A stretch of 64,000 nt of DNA from Pseudeuparius sepicola. Taxonomy: Eukaryota > Arthropoda > Insecta > Coleoptera > Anthribidae. Below, one piece after another: positions 1 to 11,429 of this stretch. The translations under genes and the position numbers were made by a program. The stretch covers positions 128,659,735 through 128,723,734 of the forward strand of contig OY987298.1 of assembly GCA_963920635.1 (NCBI GenBank), in the 5' to 3' direction. Position 1 is the stretch's first letter. The number at the start of each line of letters is the position of its first letter. The notes beneath the pieces were generated by a model that saw only the letters and a list, made by a program, of their open reading frames with translations, was not told the origin of the DNA and made no database searches.

Positions 1-1787
1 TTAAAGTTGTTATTAGCATTATTTCCTGGAGAAACTATGTAAACAATCAATAATTATTCGTGATAATAAGTATACATTATAAATTGTTTGAAAGGTTTAA
101 AATTAGCAAGAGGATACTATAAAAAATAATAAATGGAATAAAAGCAAAAATATACAAACTGCACAATGGGAAGATCTAGGAGTAACCTACACTTATCTAT
201 GAAGTATGCTTGCTGTGCCTTTCCTTTTTCGTTTTTGAAATATATCTACATTCGTCCTTCGGATATGATGTTTAAGTAATAAATAAAGTTTATCCTTATT
301 TTATATTGCAAAAATCACAGAAGCCTGGTTAAGTGAAAATTAATAATTAATAGGTATGTATGTACTTATTTTTTGTCAAATGTTTCTAGAAATTCCTTCG
401 ATTCTGTAAGCAGACGCTATTTTTTTGGGACAATACTTACCCATATTGCCGTTTAATTTGTATAATATTCCTAATAAATGTGGCCTAACCATCAAGTAAT
501 TATAATCATAATAGCATTATTATATAAAGTCTTGATAATCGTGTCCTCGGAATATTATACCTAATTTGGCTTTTTGATTATAATAGGTAGGTACCTACAC
601 AATAATGAATACTGACTTCGATCATTGGTAGTCATGAGAAAGATTTAGTAATAAATCAAAACATCAAGCTTTAGGGCATAAAGTAAAACCTTATTTACCC
701 CCCGTCCTATCGCCGAAGAAATAGCATTATTCGATATTTTCATTATTATTTAAAATAACGAACCTTTTAAATTCCGGAGCTTGATATCTACACGCATTAA
801 AAATTCACTTAGCCAATTCCAAATAAAACCCATTGTTTATTAAGCAATAGTTTAAAGTTAGTCATTATCTAAATAGCATTCCACCTAAAATTATCTGTTA
901 TTATTGTATTTAATGATAGCATATTTTATTAGTCATATAATAAGTACCTATTTTATAAACAAAAGAGATTGTTGTGATGAATTTGTCATCAACTGGGGTA
1001 GCTATAAGCGAATAAAACGAATAGGAAAAACTTTGTCTTAGCTTAAAGAAAATATGCGTACATTTATGCAATATGCAAACAAGAAGCAAGACAGAAGAAA
1101 AAATGAAAGCAATAACGCACTATCATGTGTCTTAGATAACATATTTTTAGTTCCTGAAAAGCTTGCAATTGTTTGGTTTCACATAACCCAATGTCGTCCA
1201 TGGGAGGCAGGAAAAATTAATCATGGTATCAAATTACCAGGATAGACGTTATCATTGTTCTTTTTCTCAGATTCCAGTTTTAACGAATAAAAATGGTGAA
1301 TTTTTGTCGTATTACGTGGAAAAAAGGTTTGGCCTAATTTTCACCGCCTTCTCCAAAATTGCGCTCTATAAATGGAAGATATTAAACTGTCTATTACCGA
1401 AACCGAAATAGTTGAGCCACATTAGCATCGATGGCAATAATCACATTAATTACGCAGAACACGTTCAGCTAACAGTTAAAATATATTTTCTGTTTTTATT
1501 CTGTCGGTGCTGAACGTCAGTGAATGTTTTATTGCACACGAAAGCACTGCCAGGAAATAATTCTTAGGCACGCTAAATTATTATATTATACTGTTTATCT
1601 ACATACTGGCTACTGCTTGAGGTTTAGTCCCCATCACTTTTATGTATAGCAAAATTATGCAATTTCCAAAATGAAAATAAAAGAAAGAACAAAAAGGAAA
1701 AGGAAGAAACATCTCTGGCCTTGTTTCAATTTTGTATATTAGAGGTGTTGGCACTCATTGTCTTGATCAACAATTTAAATTTTAAAA
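1..1787. other. AT-rich intergenic DNA, no gene seen
   Basis: No credible coding exon or RNA gene is visible. The only structure noted is an imperfect hairpin at 1461-1517 with 9-bp outer arms (ACGTTCAGC / GCTGAACGT), without flanking direct repeats. The short open frames around 1.05-1.4 kb show no recognisable protein feature. Confidence 0.6.
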
Positions 1788-2609
1788 AATACTTTATTCG
1801 CCAAGCTCGTGTTTTTATATCAAAATCATTTTCAAATGTTCTGTATTATAGACCTAGTCGTTCGAGAAAAAAAGCATATTGATCTTTCCTAGACCTATTA
1901 TATACCTATATTCCGTTTTAAAATTAGCCATCATTTGTAAGGCTTTAATTCATTTTCTATATTATTTAAATTATTATACCTACTTACCTCCATTTTTGTA
2001 TATAGTTACAAATTGATCCATCTTTGTTAGTTATTGGAAATTTTGTTGAGTAAAACCTGTTCTCAATCTGCCTTAATACATAATTGGAAATTATTAGTAG
2101 ACACACCTATTACCTATGATCACAGACGTATATTATAGCTGAAGCTATAGGTCTGTGCTATGATGTATTGTGAGACTCCCTTCTAGAGCGTTTGTCTTAG
2201 GTGCAATGTGCAATAAAACTTATAGCTGCGATTCTAAATATTAGGTATTCAGCCAATTTCATATATTATGTACGAGTATAAGAATAAGAAGACTCATTTT
2301 GTTGATTTTGAAGTTAACCGTCGTGTACTACAACTATATTTCTTTAACTAATCGACATAAAATAACAAATAAATAGAAACTACAAACTGCCTGTAAAACT
2401 AAAGATCATATCATGATCATTGGTAAAACCTATTTTACAAATGGCACAAATTTATTAAAATTTTAAGAAGAAATGCATTTATAAAATTATTTCACAAAGT
2501 TGTTAAAAACTAAAAAATTATAAAAAAACTCAATATAGTTGTATGTATGTATACGTAGGTACAATACCCATAATTCAGTAACATAATTATGGTTTACACA
2601 TTACAAAAT
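1788..2609 (+). repeat. Tandem duplication, copy 1 (about 820 bp)
   Basis: This segment starts at ...ACTTTATTCGCCAAGCTC and is repeated in the same orientation directly downstream (landmark at 1792 and 2611, so a unit of about 819 bp). It carries one private insertion, the 37-bp palindrome at 2121-2157. It serves as the empty-site reference for two large insertions in copy 2. No coding potential is seen. Confidence 0.9.
2114..2164. mobile_element. Micro-palindromic insertion 1 (37 bp) with 7-bp TSD
   Basis: The insert is 2121-2157. It begins CACAGACGTATA and ends TATAGGTCTGTG, and an inner TAGCT/AGCTA stem makes it almost one complete hairpin. It is flanked by CTATGAT at 2114-2120 and 2158-2164. 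Copy 2 of the local tandem duplication has the uninterrupted site with a single CTATGAT at 5775-5781, so this is a real insertion and not a chance palindrome. Confidence 0.88.
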
Positions 2610-4179
2610 ACTTTATTCGCCAAGCTCGTGTTTTTTTATATCAAAATCATTTTCAAATGTTCTGTATATAGACCTAGTCGTTCGAGAAAAAAAGCATATT
2701 GATCTTTCCTAGACCTATTATGTACCTATATTCCGTTTTAAAAATTAGCCATCATCATTTTAATTCATTTTCTATATTATTTAAATTATTATGCCTACTT
2801 ACCTCCATTTTTGTATGTAGTTACAAATTGATCCATCTTTGTTAGTTATTGGAAATTTTGTTGAGTAAAACCTATTCTCAATCTGCCTTAATATACCGTG
2901 TGTCCCTCTTAAGGACTGACCACCCCTGTAAAATTTTTATTTATAGCTCGATTTTCAGAAACTTTTTTTTGTTGGATAGAGCTTTAAAAATGGCACTAAA
3001 TGCATAATTCATGTGACTCCTGCGTTAAGTTCATGGCTCACTGAGACGGTGTTTTAGTGCTGAAATTTCGAGAAGTACTATTAGGGATTTTTTTTAGAGG
3101 AAAATTAATACCGGATTCTTATTCAGCGTTGTTCGAAACCCAAACGTACCAATTTACATTACCTTAGCTCTACAGGGTGCTTCAAAAATTTTAATACCCC
3201 ACTTAAGGACTGGCCAACCCTGTAAAATTTTTATTTATAGTTCGATTTTCATAAACTTTTTTTTGTTGGATAGAGCTTCAAAAATGCCATTAAATGCATA
3301 ATTCAGGTGCCTCGTGCGTTAAATTCATGGCCCACCGAGACGGTGTTTTAGTGCTGAAATTTCGAGAAGTATTATTAGGGATTTTCTTAGAGGAAAATTA
3401 ATGCCGGATTCTTATTCAGCGTTGTTCGAAACCCAAACGTACCAATTTACATTACCTTAGCTCTACAGATTACTTCAAAAATTTTAATACCCCACTTAAG
3501 GACTGACCAACCCTGTAAAATTTTTATTTATAGTTCGATTTTCATAAACTTTTTTTTGTTGGATAGAGCTTCAAAAATGCCATTAAATGCATAATTCAGG
3601 TGCCTCGTGCGTTAAATTCGTGGCCCACCGAGACGGTGTTTTAGTGCTGAAATTTCGAGAAGTATTATTAGGGATTTTCTTAGATGAAAATTAATGCCGG
3701 ATTCTTATTTAGCGTTGTTCGAAACCCATGCTTACCAATTTGCATTACCATATCTTTACAGGGTGTTTCAAAATGTTCAATGCCCCACTTAAGGGGCTCG
3801 ATTTTCATAAACTTTTTTTTGTTGGATAGAGCTTTAATAATGGCATTAAATGCATAATTCAGGTGCCTCGTGCGATAAATTCATGGCCCACTGAGACTGT
3901 GTTTTAGTGCTGAAATTTCGAGAAGTACCATTAGGGATTTTTTACAGGAAAATTAATGCCGGATTCTTATTAAACGTTGTTGGAAACCCAAACGTACCAA
4001 TTTGTATTACAAAATGGAGGACTAATCGAAATGACTGAAATTTGAGTTTATCTTATGTTGTGTTGTTTGTTCATATAAATGGCAACGAAGACAAAATAAT
4101 AGTAATTGCCCCCCTCCTTCGCACAAGCATGTGGTTGCTTCTGGGGTACTCCTAGTTTGGAGTATTGTGAGCGTGAGAA

Positions 4180-4955
4180 TTATTATTATTATTATTATAT
4201 CGACTTAGCCAAAAGGCATTCGCACTCCCTCTCTGGGGAACATTCACTCAGATCCCGGGTATCCCGGATACCATAAGGATCTGGCTCCTGACGAGACCCT
4301 TGCCATGTTATCGGGCCTTAGGTGACATTGATGTTGTTGGACGTTCCTGGACTCCCCATGAATTTCCTGACGGTTCGGGCTGTCGCAAGTAGTACCGCTT
4401 TCTGCATGGACCTGTAAAGATTATCAGTTAGACCCAGCTCTTTGATGTTTCTCAGCAAACTCTTTGGTGTGACACCAGTTGTTGACACGATGATTGTAAT
4501 CGTCTGAACGTTGTCCATTTCCCATTGCCTACTAATTCGTTCTTCTAAGTCTCTGTACTTCGCGATCTTCTCGACTTGCTTCACACGCAGGTTGTTGTTG
4601 TTCGGGATGGCCACATCAATCAGAGTTGTCTTCCTAGAAATTTTATCAACTATTATAAGGTCCGGTCTGTTATGGGCAACTCGTTGATCTGTCAGAACTG
4701 TACGATCCCAGTACATCTTGTAGTTGCTGTTCTCAAGAACAGGCTCCGGTGTGTAGCTGTAATATGGGATCCTCTCTGCCTGCACAAGCAGAAGTTTTTC
4801 CGCCAGTTCCTGGTGCAAGATCTTGGCAACCGAATCGTGTCGTTCCTTATATTCCGTTGATGCGAACATCTGACATCCTCCTGTTATGTGCTGGATTGTT
4901 TCTGAAGTTGGGTACCCGTATCTGCATCTGTCATCCACTACCGATACATCTCCTA
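4180..4955 (-). mobile_element. 5'-truncated RLE-type non-LTR retrotransposon
   Basis: The 3' end, at low coordinates on the minus strand, finishes in an (AAT)n run at about 4180-4198. The 5' end breaks near 4955, where similarity to a coding frame stops. The remaining body encodes the zinc-finger plus restriction-like-endonuclease end of an ORF of the kind seen in R2/R4/Dong-like elements (family-level inference). It sits in the middle of the foldback element at 2896-5739, so it inserted after that element or was carried with it. Confidence 0.8.
4318..4938 (-). pseudogene. C-terminal endonuclease fragment of a non-LTR retrotransposon ORF
   Basis: The fragment has 206 codons, open at the 5' side (the first codon here is GTG, not a real start) and ending in a normal stop. 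Near the N-end is a degenerate zinc-knuckle-like run, CRYGYPTSETIQHITGGC, in which the usual second cysteine is G. Around residues 89-112 the frame reads HNRPDLII...LIDVAIP, matching the PD...D core of the restriction-like endonuclease found at the C-end of site-specific LINEs. In the family this domain nicks the target for target-primed reverse transcription. The reverse transcriptase is missing, so the copy is dead. Confidence 0.83.
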
Positions 4956-6127
4956 CAATGAATTTTAGGTATCATTATATTTGTCTATGTTAATAATTGA
5001 AAAACAATAATTTTGTTTTTTAATACATTTTTAAAAGAATATGATTTCCTCATGAATATTTTAGTGTAAAACATTACCAGAAATTAAGAAAATTAATTAC
5101 AAATTGTTAAGTTTTTGTTTCTAACATCTCACTGCGTATAAGAATCAGGCTTTACTTTTCCTTTTAAATTTTTTGGAACACCGTGTAGAGCTACGGTAAT
5201 GCAAATTGGTACGTTTCGGTTTACAAGAACGCCAAATAAGAATCCAGCATTAATTTTCCTATAAACGATCTCTAATAGTACTTCTCGAAATTTCAGCACT
5301 AAAACACCGTTTCACAATGGGCCACGAATTTAACGCACGAGGCACCTGAATTATGCATTTAATGCCATTTTTGAAGCTCTATCCAACAGAAAAAGAAGTT
5401 TATGAAAATCGAACTAAAAATAAAAATTTTACAGGGGTGATCAGTCCTTAAGTGGAGCACTAAAAATTTTGAAACACCCTGTAGAGCTACGGTAATGCAA
5501 ATTGGTAGGTCTGGGTTTCGAAAAACGCTGAATAAGACTCCGGTATTAATTTTCCTCTAAAAAATCCCTAATAGTACTTCTCGAAATTTCAGCATTAAAA
5601 CACCGTCTCAGTGGGCGAGGCACCTGAATTATGCATTTAATGCCATTTGTTAAGCTCTAACCAACAAAAAAAGTTTATGAAAATCGAGCTATAAATAAAA
5701 AATGTACAGGGGTGGTCAGTCCTTAAGTGGGACACACTGTATAATTGGAAATTATTAGTAGACACACCTATTACCTATGATGTATTGTGAGACTCCCTTC
5801 TAGAGCGTTGTCTTAGGTGCAATGTGCAATAAAACTTATAGCTGCGATTCGAAATATTAGGTATTCAGCCAATTTCATATATTATGTATAAGAATAAGAA
5901 GACTCATTTTGTTGATTTCGAAGTTAACCGTCGTGTACTACAACTATATTTCTTTAACTAATCGACATAAAATAACAAATAAATAGAAACTACAAACTGC
6001 CTGTAAAACTAAAGATCATGTAAAACCTATTTCACAAATAGCACAAATTTATTAAAATTGTAAGAAGAAATGCATTTATAAAATGATTTCACAAAGTTGT
6101 TAAAAACTAAAAAATTATAAAAACTCA

Positions 6128-6733
6128 AAATTTTTAAAAAATACTGTACTGTATCTCAATAATCACAGACCAAATTCGTTGCCTTGGTTACCAACTTTAT
6201 TGTTTAGCCTTCAAAAATCACAAATAAACTTGTCAGATTACTGTCACTGTCTAAGAATATTCTTTCTGCTCCAAAATTCACACAAAATCGCTTTTTAACC
6301 TTTCACTTCCCCCAGGCCCAATTCCCAGGGCTTATATATTCAAAAGGAAGACTGGAGAATAATCTAGAATATTCCTGGTCAATGACAGTTCACAAATCAT
6401 AAAGTTCTAGCAAACTTTCTAGAAAGTTATGGAAGCTCTACAGGGAAAACAATGAAAACTAAAGGAAAATGGGGGCCTCAGGCCTCAGGCCAACAAAGAT
6501 GTGACGGAAAATGCCTGCCTCTAAATTAATTACAAAAACTATAAAACTGTAAGTAGAATACCCAAACTTAAAATTTATCTGCTAAATCTTTGAGTAGGTT
6601 AGAAAACCGTGCAGACATATTTATTGAAAGCTGATATAATAACAACTTTAGAGGCATTTTTCGTTACAATACTATACGCTCTAAAATACACTCCTAGAAG
6701 AAATTAAATTTTAACTAAAAAATATAATTAAAC
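6128..6733. repeat. ~600-bp insertion in copy 2, includes a dispersed repeat
   Basis: This stretch is absent at the corresponding point of copy 1, where ACTCAA joins TATAGTTGTATG directly. Its part at about 6160-6325 is an inverted copy of 38100-38290; both contain GTAACCAAGG...ACAATAAA...TTCTTTC-type text and a GGGCCTGG block. This suggests a dispersed repeat of some 190 bp. The class is unknown; no ORF is seen. Confidence 0.65.
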
Positions 6734-6813
6734 TTATTTATAGTTGTATGTATGTATAGGTAGGTACAATACCCATAATTCAGTAACATAATTATGGTTT
6801 ACACATTACAAAA

Positions 6814-9273
6814 TTTTTATTATTACATTATTACTCTACCTGCAGGTAATATGTTGTAAATGATGCACGGATGAAAAAAAAATCGAAATAAAAACTTATA
6901 TAGTACATCATAATGTAGTATAGGTATAAACCTAGCTCTATATGTCACTTAAAAAAGTTAAGTTAAAAAGATAGACTTTTAATTTATGAGTGAAGCAGGA
7001 GGTAATCGTCAGTACTAGGATGAAGTTATCATCGGCAACTATGACTAGGCAGAGTCTAAATTACCTACTGCAATGATTTTTTTACATCGCCATTGTGGAA
7101 ATGAATTAACAAGGCTAACATGTCTTGAGTTATGTATTTTCACTGAGCAGGTCAATAGTCAGTGCATAATCTGATAGTGCTTACGTAACGTCTGTCGTTA
7201 ATAGATACGTACTTGTATTTAAATTTTAACACTAATAAACTAGCACTGCTATAGATAGGTATATACAAATATTTTTTATTTTTTAACATACCTATACCAT
7301 AGTAGAAGATTAATCGCCTTTTTTCTTGGAGGAAAAATGGAATAATTGACAAGAGTTTAAGTTTAAATCTTCACCCAACGGTTTAAGATTAGCCTCGCTA
7401 GATCTTCTTTTCAGTAATTACTTTATCGCGACAAGGTCATGTCACGAAATACTTACAAAGATATTATTTTTAAATGTCTCAATAATAACAAACTCTAGGC
7501 ATAGATATTTAAATTCCTCAATTTAATAAGAAAAAAGACTAAAAATTAAATAAAATAATATAAAAATGCTTTGGATATAGAGTTTGGTTATCTATGTACC
7601 ATCGCAGTTAAAAATTAATTGTCCAGTGTCCAACATTTCAACGGATATAATATTATACAATAAAACATAGATTTTTCAAACAAGTTTTTTTTATACTGTT
7701 TATAAATATTTTCTAACATGTTGATGTTTTAATTTATTATCTTGTTGATCAAATTCCTTAGATGCAGCAACTGCATAGAATTCTTTGCTTGCGTTTTTAA
7801 AATATCACCTATAACAACAGGATATGTTATGAACCATTAATGAGCAATTAAGATAATTTATTATTTTAACTAATGTGGTCATTTATAAATTAAATTCATA
7901 CTGGGAAAATTGTTTAAATAATCGTTTAAGGACATAATTCTTTTGTGGTTTAAAAATAAACTATTTTAAAATACGTGAAACTTTGAAACTTCGAATCGGG
8001 TATATAGAATTGCAATTTTCCAATATTAGAAATTGTGCATTAATTAGAAGAAATTTTAATATCTATAGCCAATAAATCGTTTTAATAACGGAGATTATTA
8101 ACGGAATATTATAAATACTAGAGAAATTAGTCTGTCTTCAAAACCCACAGCCACAGCAGAAAACACAATGGCTTATCCGTGGGTATAAAAAAGAGTCGAT
8201 ACTGTTAAAAGCCTTTACACTTCAAAGTTAATCAAGTGTGAAAATTTAAAGAAACTATCACGAGAAATCTATTAATAACAAAACTCAGGCGGTACAATGA
8301 TCTAAAATCTTTAATAACAAACATTGATGTCCTTAGTAAAGAAAGCCATTAACAAATAACAATCGGAAAACGCTAGATTTTGTGTGATTAACATGTACCT
8401 AAATCTAGGGCATTATTCTGTTAGTATAAATAACTTTCGAAAGATCATTGGAATGATACCTATAGCTACACGATGTCTGTTTTGCCAAACAACTGAACGA
8501 GGGGACTACTATGAGCACCATCGTAAGGGGTGTTTATTGGAAGTTAGAAACTTAATTAATTGAAATTAATTACCCGATAATTATTATAATTGATTGTTAA
8601 AAATATTTTCCATTTAATTATGTGGCACATAATCTTCGGTCGTTGAAAATGTCAGTAGGCTAGGCTGTAATATCGGTTCGATTCTCGACCAAGAGTGACG
8701 ATTATGTTAATACAGTTTTGGTCTAATGGCCCTTCTGCTGAAATATGCGCCTTTAAAGGTGATCCATAATAAGAGTTTTTTTAATGACCCCTTTATTTTC
8801 CTATTAATTTAGAACATGTTTGCGCCAGATGCCAGTTTGATTTTAGTTGTAGTAGGGAAGGAATAATTTCACTCAACGGTGATGGAACCCGGCAATTTTT
8901 CTACATTATGAAAAATCAGATATCCTAATATTAATTAAAAATGAGGTGACTTCACCAACCACCATAGGATATACTTCTTAGGTTCAATATATTTCTACAT
9001 CGCAACCCGCTATCCCCAAAAAAGGGCTTCGTGAGATGTACAGTCATAATGTAAAAACTGTCAACCGAAGGTGAAAAAACAACAGCTTAATATGAATCCG
9101 AAATTTAAAAAATCAGAAAGCAACAAAATATAATATACACTTGTGTCTACGGATGGACTTAATGGACTTGTAAAAATTGTTATCTTGAATTTTTCGAAAA
9201 AGTCATTCTTGATAAAAAAAAAGTCTGCTTGTTCTTAAAATAAGATTCGCATAGAAAAAGTTGAAATTACTTA
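6814..9273. other. AT-rich intergenic DNA, no gene seen
   Basis: No exon, RNA gene or complete transposon could be recognised in this 2.4-kb stretch. A box-B-like string GGTTCGATTC at about 8675-8684 has no matching tRNA fold around it. Confidence 0.6.
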
Positions 9274-9275
9274 TA

Positions 9276-9822
9276 CTGGGTGACCAGAAAATTGAAGAAA
9301 CCTTAATTCATATAAGAGTAAACTGCTCATATTTTAGAGGTATTGAAAAAGGAGTTAGGCCTACTTTGTTTTTTTATATTTTCTTGTTTCCCTTCGATTA
9401 AATAATTTTCTGTATGTAGTTCGGCAAAACTGTATAAATAAAAGTTACTCAGAATAGGAAACTGTGTATGACGAAAATTTTTTTGCCAATCCTTGGCCTA
9501 CTTTGAATTTCCTCCAATATTTTCTAAAATACAGATTAGGCCTAGAATTATTACATTTTGTCATCATGCGCAGTTCTCCATTCTGAGGATGTTTGCTCAA
9601 TGTAGTTTTGTATAGTACTATTTACAGAAAACCATTTATTTGAAAAAAAGAGAGAATAAAATTTAAAAAAATCAAAGTACGCCTAATGCTTTAAAATTTT
9701 GCTTTCTAAGTAACTTCATGCTGAATAAATTTTCTTTATAACTTTTTTCACTATCTTTACAAATAATAGGGGTAGTTTTCTCTTATGCAAATTAAGGTTT
9801 CTTCAATTTTCTGGTCACCCAG
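9276..9822. mobile_element. TA-flanked MITE, ends CTGGGTGACC
   Basis: The 547-bp element has long terminal inverted repeats that begin CTGGGTGACCAGAAAATTG on the left and run in reverse at the right end. TA lies on both sides (9274-9275, 9823-9824), and the flanks TTACTTATA/TATAAGTAA extend the symmetry. There is no coding capacity. It is consistent with a Tc1/mariner-type MITE; the superfamily is inferred from TA only. Confidence 0.88.
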
Positions 9823-10053
9823 TATAAGTAATGATAACTTATTTTGTACTTTTTCCCCATATATCTAAAAATATGATAAAAGTTCGACCATTTTTCTGGA
9901 GTTTTTAATTTTAGCTATTTCAGCATTACCTACGGTTAGAAATAAAACGTCATCAAAAGTATGTTTGGTTGCCTATATCCGTTCAATAGGAACTAGCTAG
10001 AAAAGCTAGTGGTCTTGAAAGGTTTATTTATTTGAAAGGGTATTTCTTATATA

Positions 10054-11345
10054 CAGTGTGTCCCGTTTTTCATGTTAACACCCCTGAAAATCTAAGTAGG
10101 CTGAAGGAATTGAACGGGGCAATTTTTTTATAGATATGTCCCTGAAAGGTCATCATTTGCGAAGTATTGGTTTGGCATTGCCGAGAAAGCCTGGCCTACT
10201 GCGATTTTTTAAAGGGGTGCGTTTTTCGAAAAACCATATTAAGCATTTTTTTATTTAAAATCTGACACCACAGCGTTAATCAGGGCACACCGAAACCCCC
10301 ATATACCAAATTTGAACAAAAAATATACAGGGAGTTCCATTCTGCAGGGTGTCAAAGTTGAGCAAAATAGGAATTTTAAAGGCATCTGGCGAGTCAAGTG
10401 TGCCATGGAATTACCTCAAAACAGTTGAATGGTCAATAGGACCACTGAAAGTGTTGCTGTGCAAGAATTCAATACACAAATATACAGGGTATTTTTCTCT
10501 GAGCCATCTCAAAATTCTGAAATTTTATGAAACTTCTACGGATCAAGAGTGCTCTGGAATCATTGAAAAAATATTGATAAACACAAAAGTAATGTATTTC
10601 TTTACAAAATGCCAACTAACAAATAAAAACAATTTAAAATATTGGAATTTTTCAACAAAGTCACTGTCTAAGATGATACATTTTCTGTGCGTTTCCTGTT
10701 GTGGCACACCAGCCACCTTAACTGATATGGACCATTGAGTAAAGGAATAAATTATTCCTTTACTCAATGTATGGACTTACTAACTGGCAGGCTTCTGTAT
10801 TTTTTAGATTTAGTTCATTTATAGTGTGTGGAGCGGTTTTGATATACTCGATTTTTGTCCCGTATAAAGTTCCAAAAATTCAGTATTTTGAGATGGCACG
10901 AATAAGAACACTCTGTATATTTTGTATTGGACCTTTGCACACCAACACCTTGAGTGGTACTATTGATCATTCAACTGTTTTGAGGTAATTCCATGGCACA
11001 CTTGACTCGCCAGATGCCTTTAAAATTTCTATTGTGCTCAACTTTGACACCCTGCAGAATGGAACTCCCTGTATATTTTTTGTTCAAATTTGGTATATGG
11101 GGTTTCGGTGTGCCCTGATTAACGCTGTGGTGGCAGATTTTAAATAAAAAAAATGCCTAATATGGTTTTTCGAAAAACGCACCCCTTTAAAAAATCGCAG
11201 TAGGCCAGGCTTTCGCGGCAATGCCAAACCAATACTTCGCAAATGATGACCTTTCAGGGACATATCTATAAAAAAATTGCCCCGTTCAATTCCTTCAGCC
11301 TACTTAGATTTTCAGGGGTGTTAACATGAAAAACGGGACACACTG
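10054..11345. mobile_element. Long foldback element, ends CAGTGTGTCCCG
   Basis: The two arms are each more than 480 bp: left from 10054 and right ending at 11345, flanked by TA at 10052-10053 and 11346-11347. The arms contain further CAGGG-type motifs (for example ACAGGGAGTTCC), as if elements had nested and been copied into both arms. A large internal part is shared with the element at 38641-39509. The loop holds a 37-bp palindromic micro-insertion. The apparent ORFs are by-products of the repeat. Confidence 0.9.
10726..10776. mobile_element. Micro-palindromic insertion 2 (37 bp) with 7-bp TSD
   Basis: The insert is 10733-10769. It is a perfect palindrome with 18-bp arms beginning CATTGAGTAAAGGAATAA, one central base, and the reverse arm ending CAATG. 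It is flanked by TATGGAC at 10726-10732 and 10770-10776. It sits in the loop of the foldback element at 10054-11345. A shorter relative with the same end sequence is at 36071-36101. Confidence 0.88.
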
Positions 11346-11350
11346 TATGC

Positions 11351-11427
11351 ACACTATTTTAAAAGTAATAGCTGCTAAATTACTTATATAATTTTTTAAA
11401 TTATAGCTATAAGTTTTAAAATAGTGT
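11351..11427. repeat. 77-bp hairpin next to the foldback element
   Basis: The outer arms ACACTATTTTAAAA (11351-11364) and the complementary run ending at 11427 pair, and inner AATAGCT/AGCTAT runs pair too. No direct repeat flanks it. It begins a few bases after the end of the 10054-11345 element, so it could be a small separate foldback or a residue of an older one. Confidence 0.6.
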
Positions 11428-11429
11428 CC

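Larger units (their letters stand above)
2896..5739. mobile_element. Foldback element whose arms are tandem ~293-bp units
   Basis: The ends are CCGTGTGTCCC at the left and GGGACACACTG at the right, with TA on each side (2894-2895, 5740-5741). The left arm (2896 to about 4020) holds almost four direct copies of a ~293-bp unit; the landmark AAGGACTG or AAGGGGCT recurs at 2911, 3205, 3498 and 3791. The right arm (about 5160-5739) holds about two inverted copies. Tandem-repeat arms resemble the architecture of Drosophila FB elements. The TA duplication and ends resemble Tc1/mariner-type MITEs. No transposase is present, and the centre is occupied by a LINE fragment. Confidence 0.87.
2609..6813 (+). 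repeat. Tandem duplication, copy 2, split by two insertions
   Basis: The same 820-bp unit as 1788-2609 resumes here. It is interrupted at 2896-5739 by a foldback element and at about 6128-6733 by about 600 bp of other DNA, then ends with the shared text TAACATAATTATGGTTTACA near 6786-6805. Removing both inserts leaves about 750 bp, which matches copy 1 minus its 44-bp private insertion and a few small indels. Confidence 0.88.

Noticed and set aside
2896..4020. CRISPR-like array of regularly spaced repeats
   Set aside because: The repeated unit is ~293 bp with no unique spacers; it is a tandem-repeat arm of a foldback transposon in a eukaryote.
7145..7170. CACTGA...TCAGTG hairpin as a tenth micro-palindrome
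   Set aside because: Ends fit partly, but the flanking 7-mers are unrelated and the stem is only 6 bp.
8660..8700. Box-B-like GGTTCGATTC
   Set aside because: No box A at the right distance and no fold.
10349..10988. Open frames of 129, 74 and 73 codons
   Set aside because: They lie wholly inside the arms and loop of the foldback element at 10054-11345; the frames appear in mirrored form in both arms and show no protein motif.
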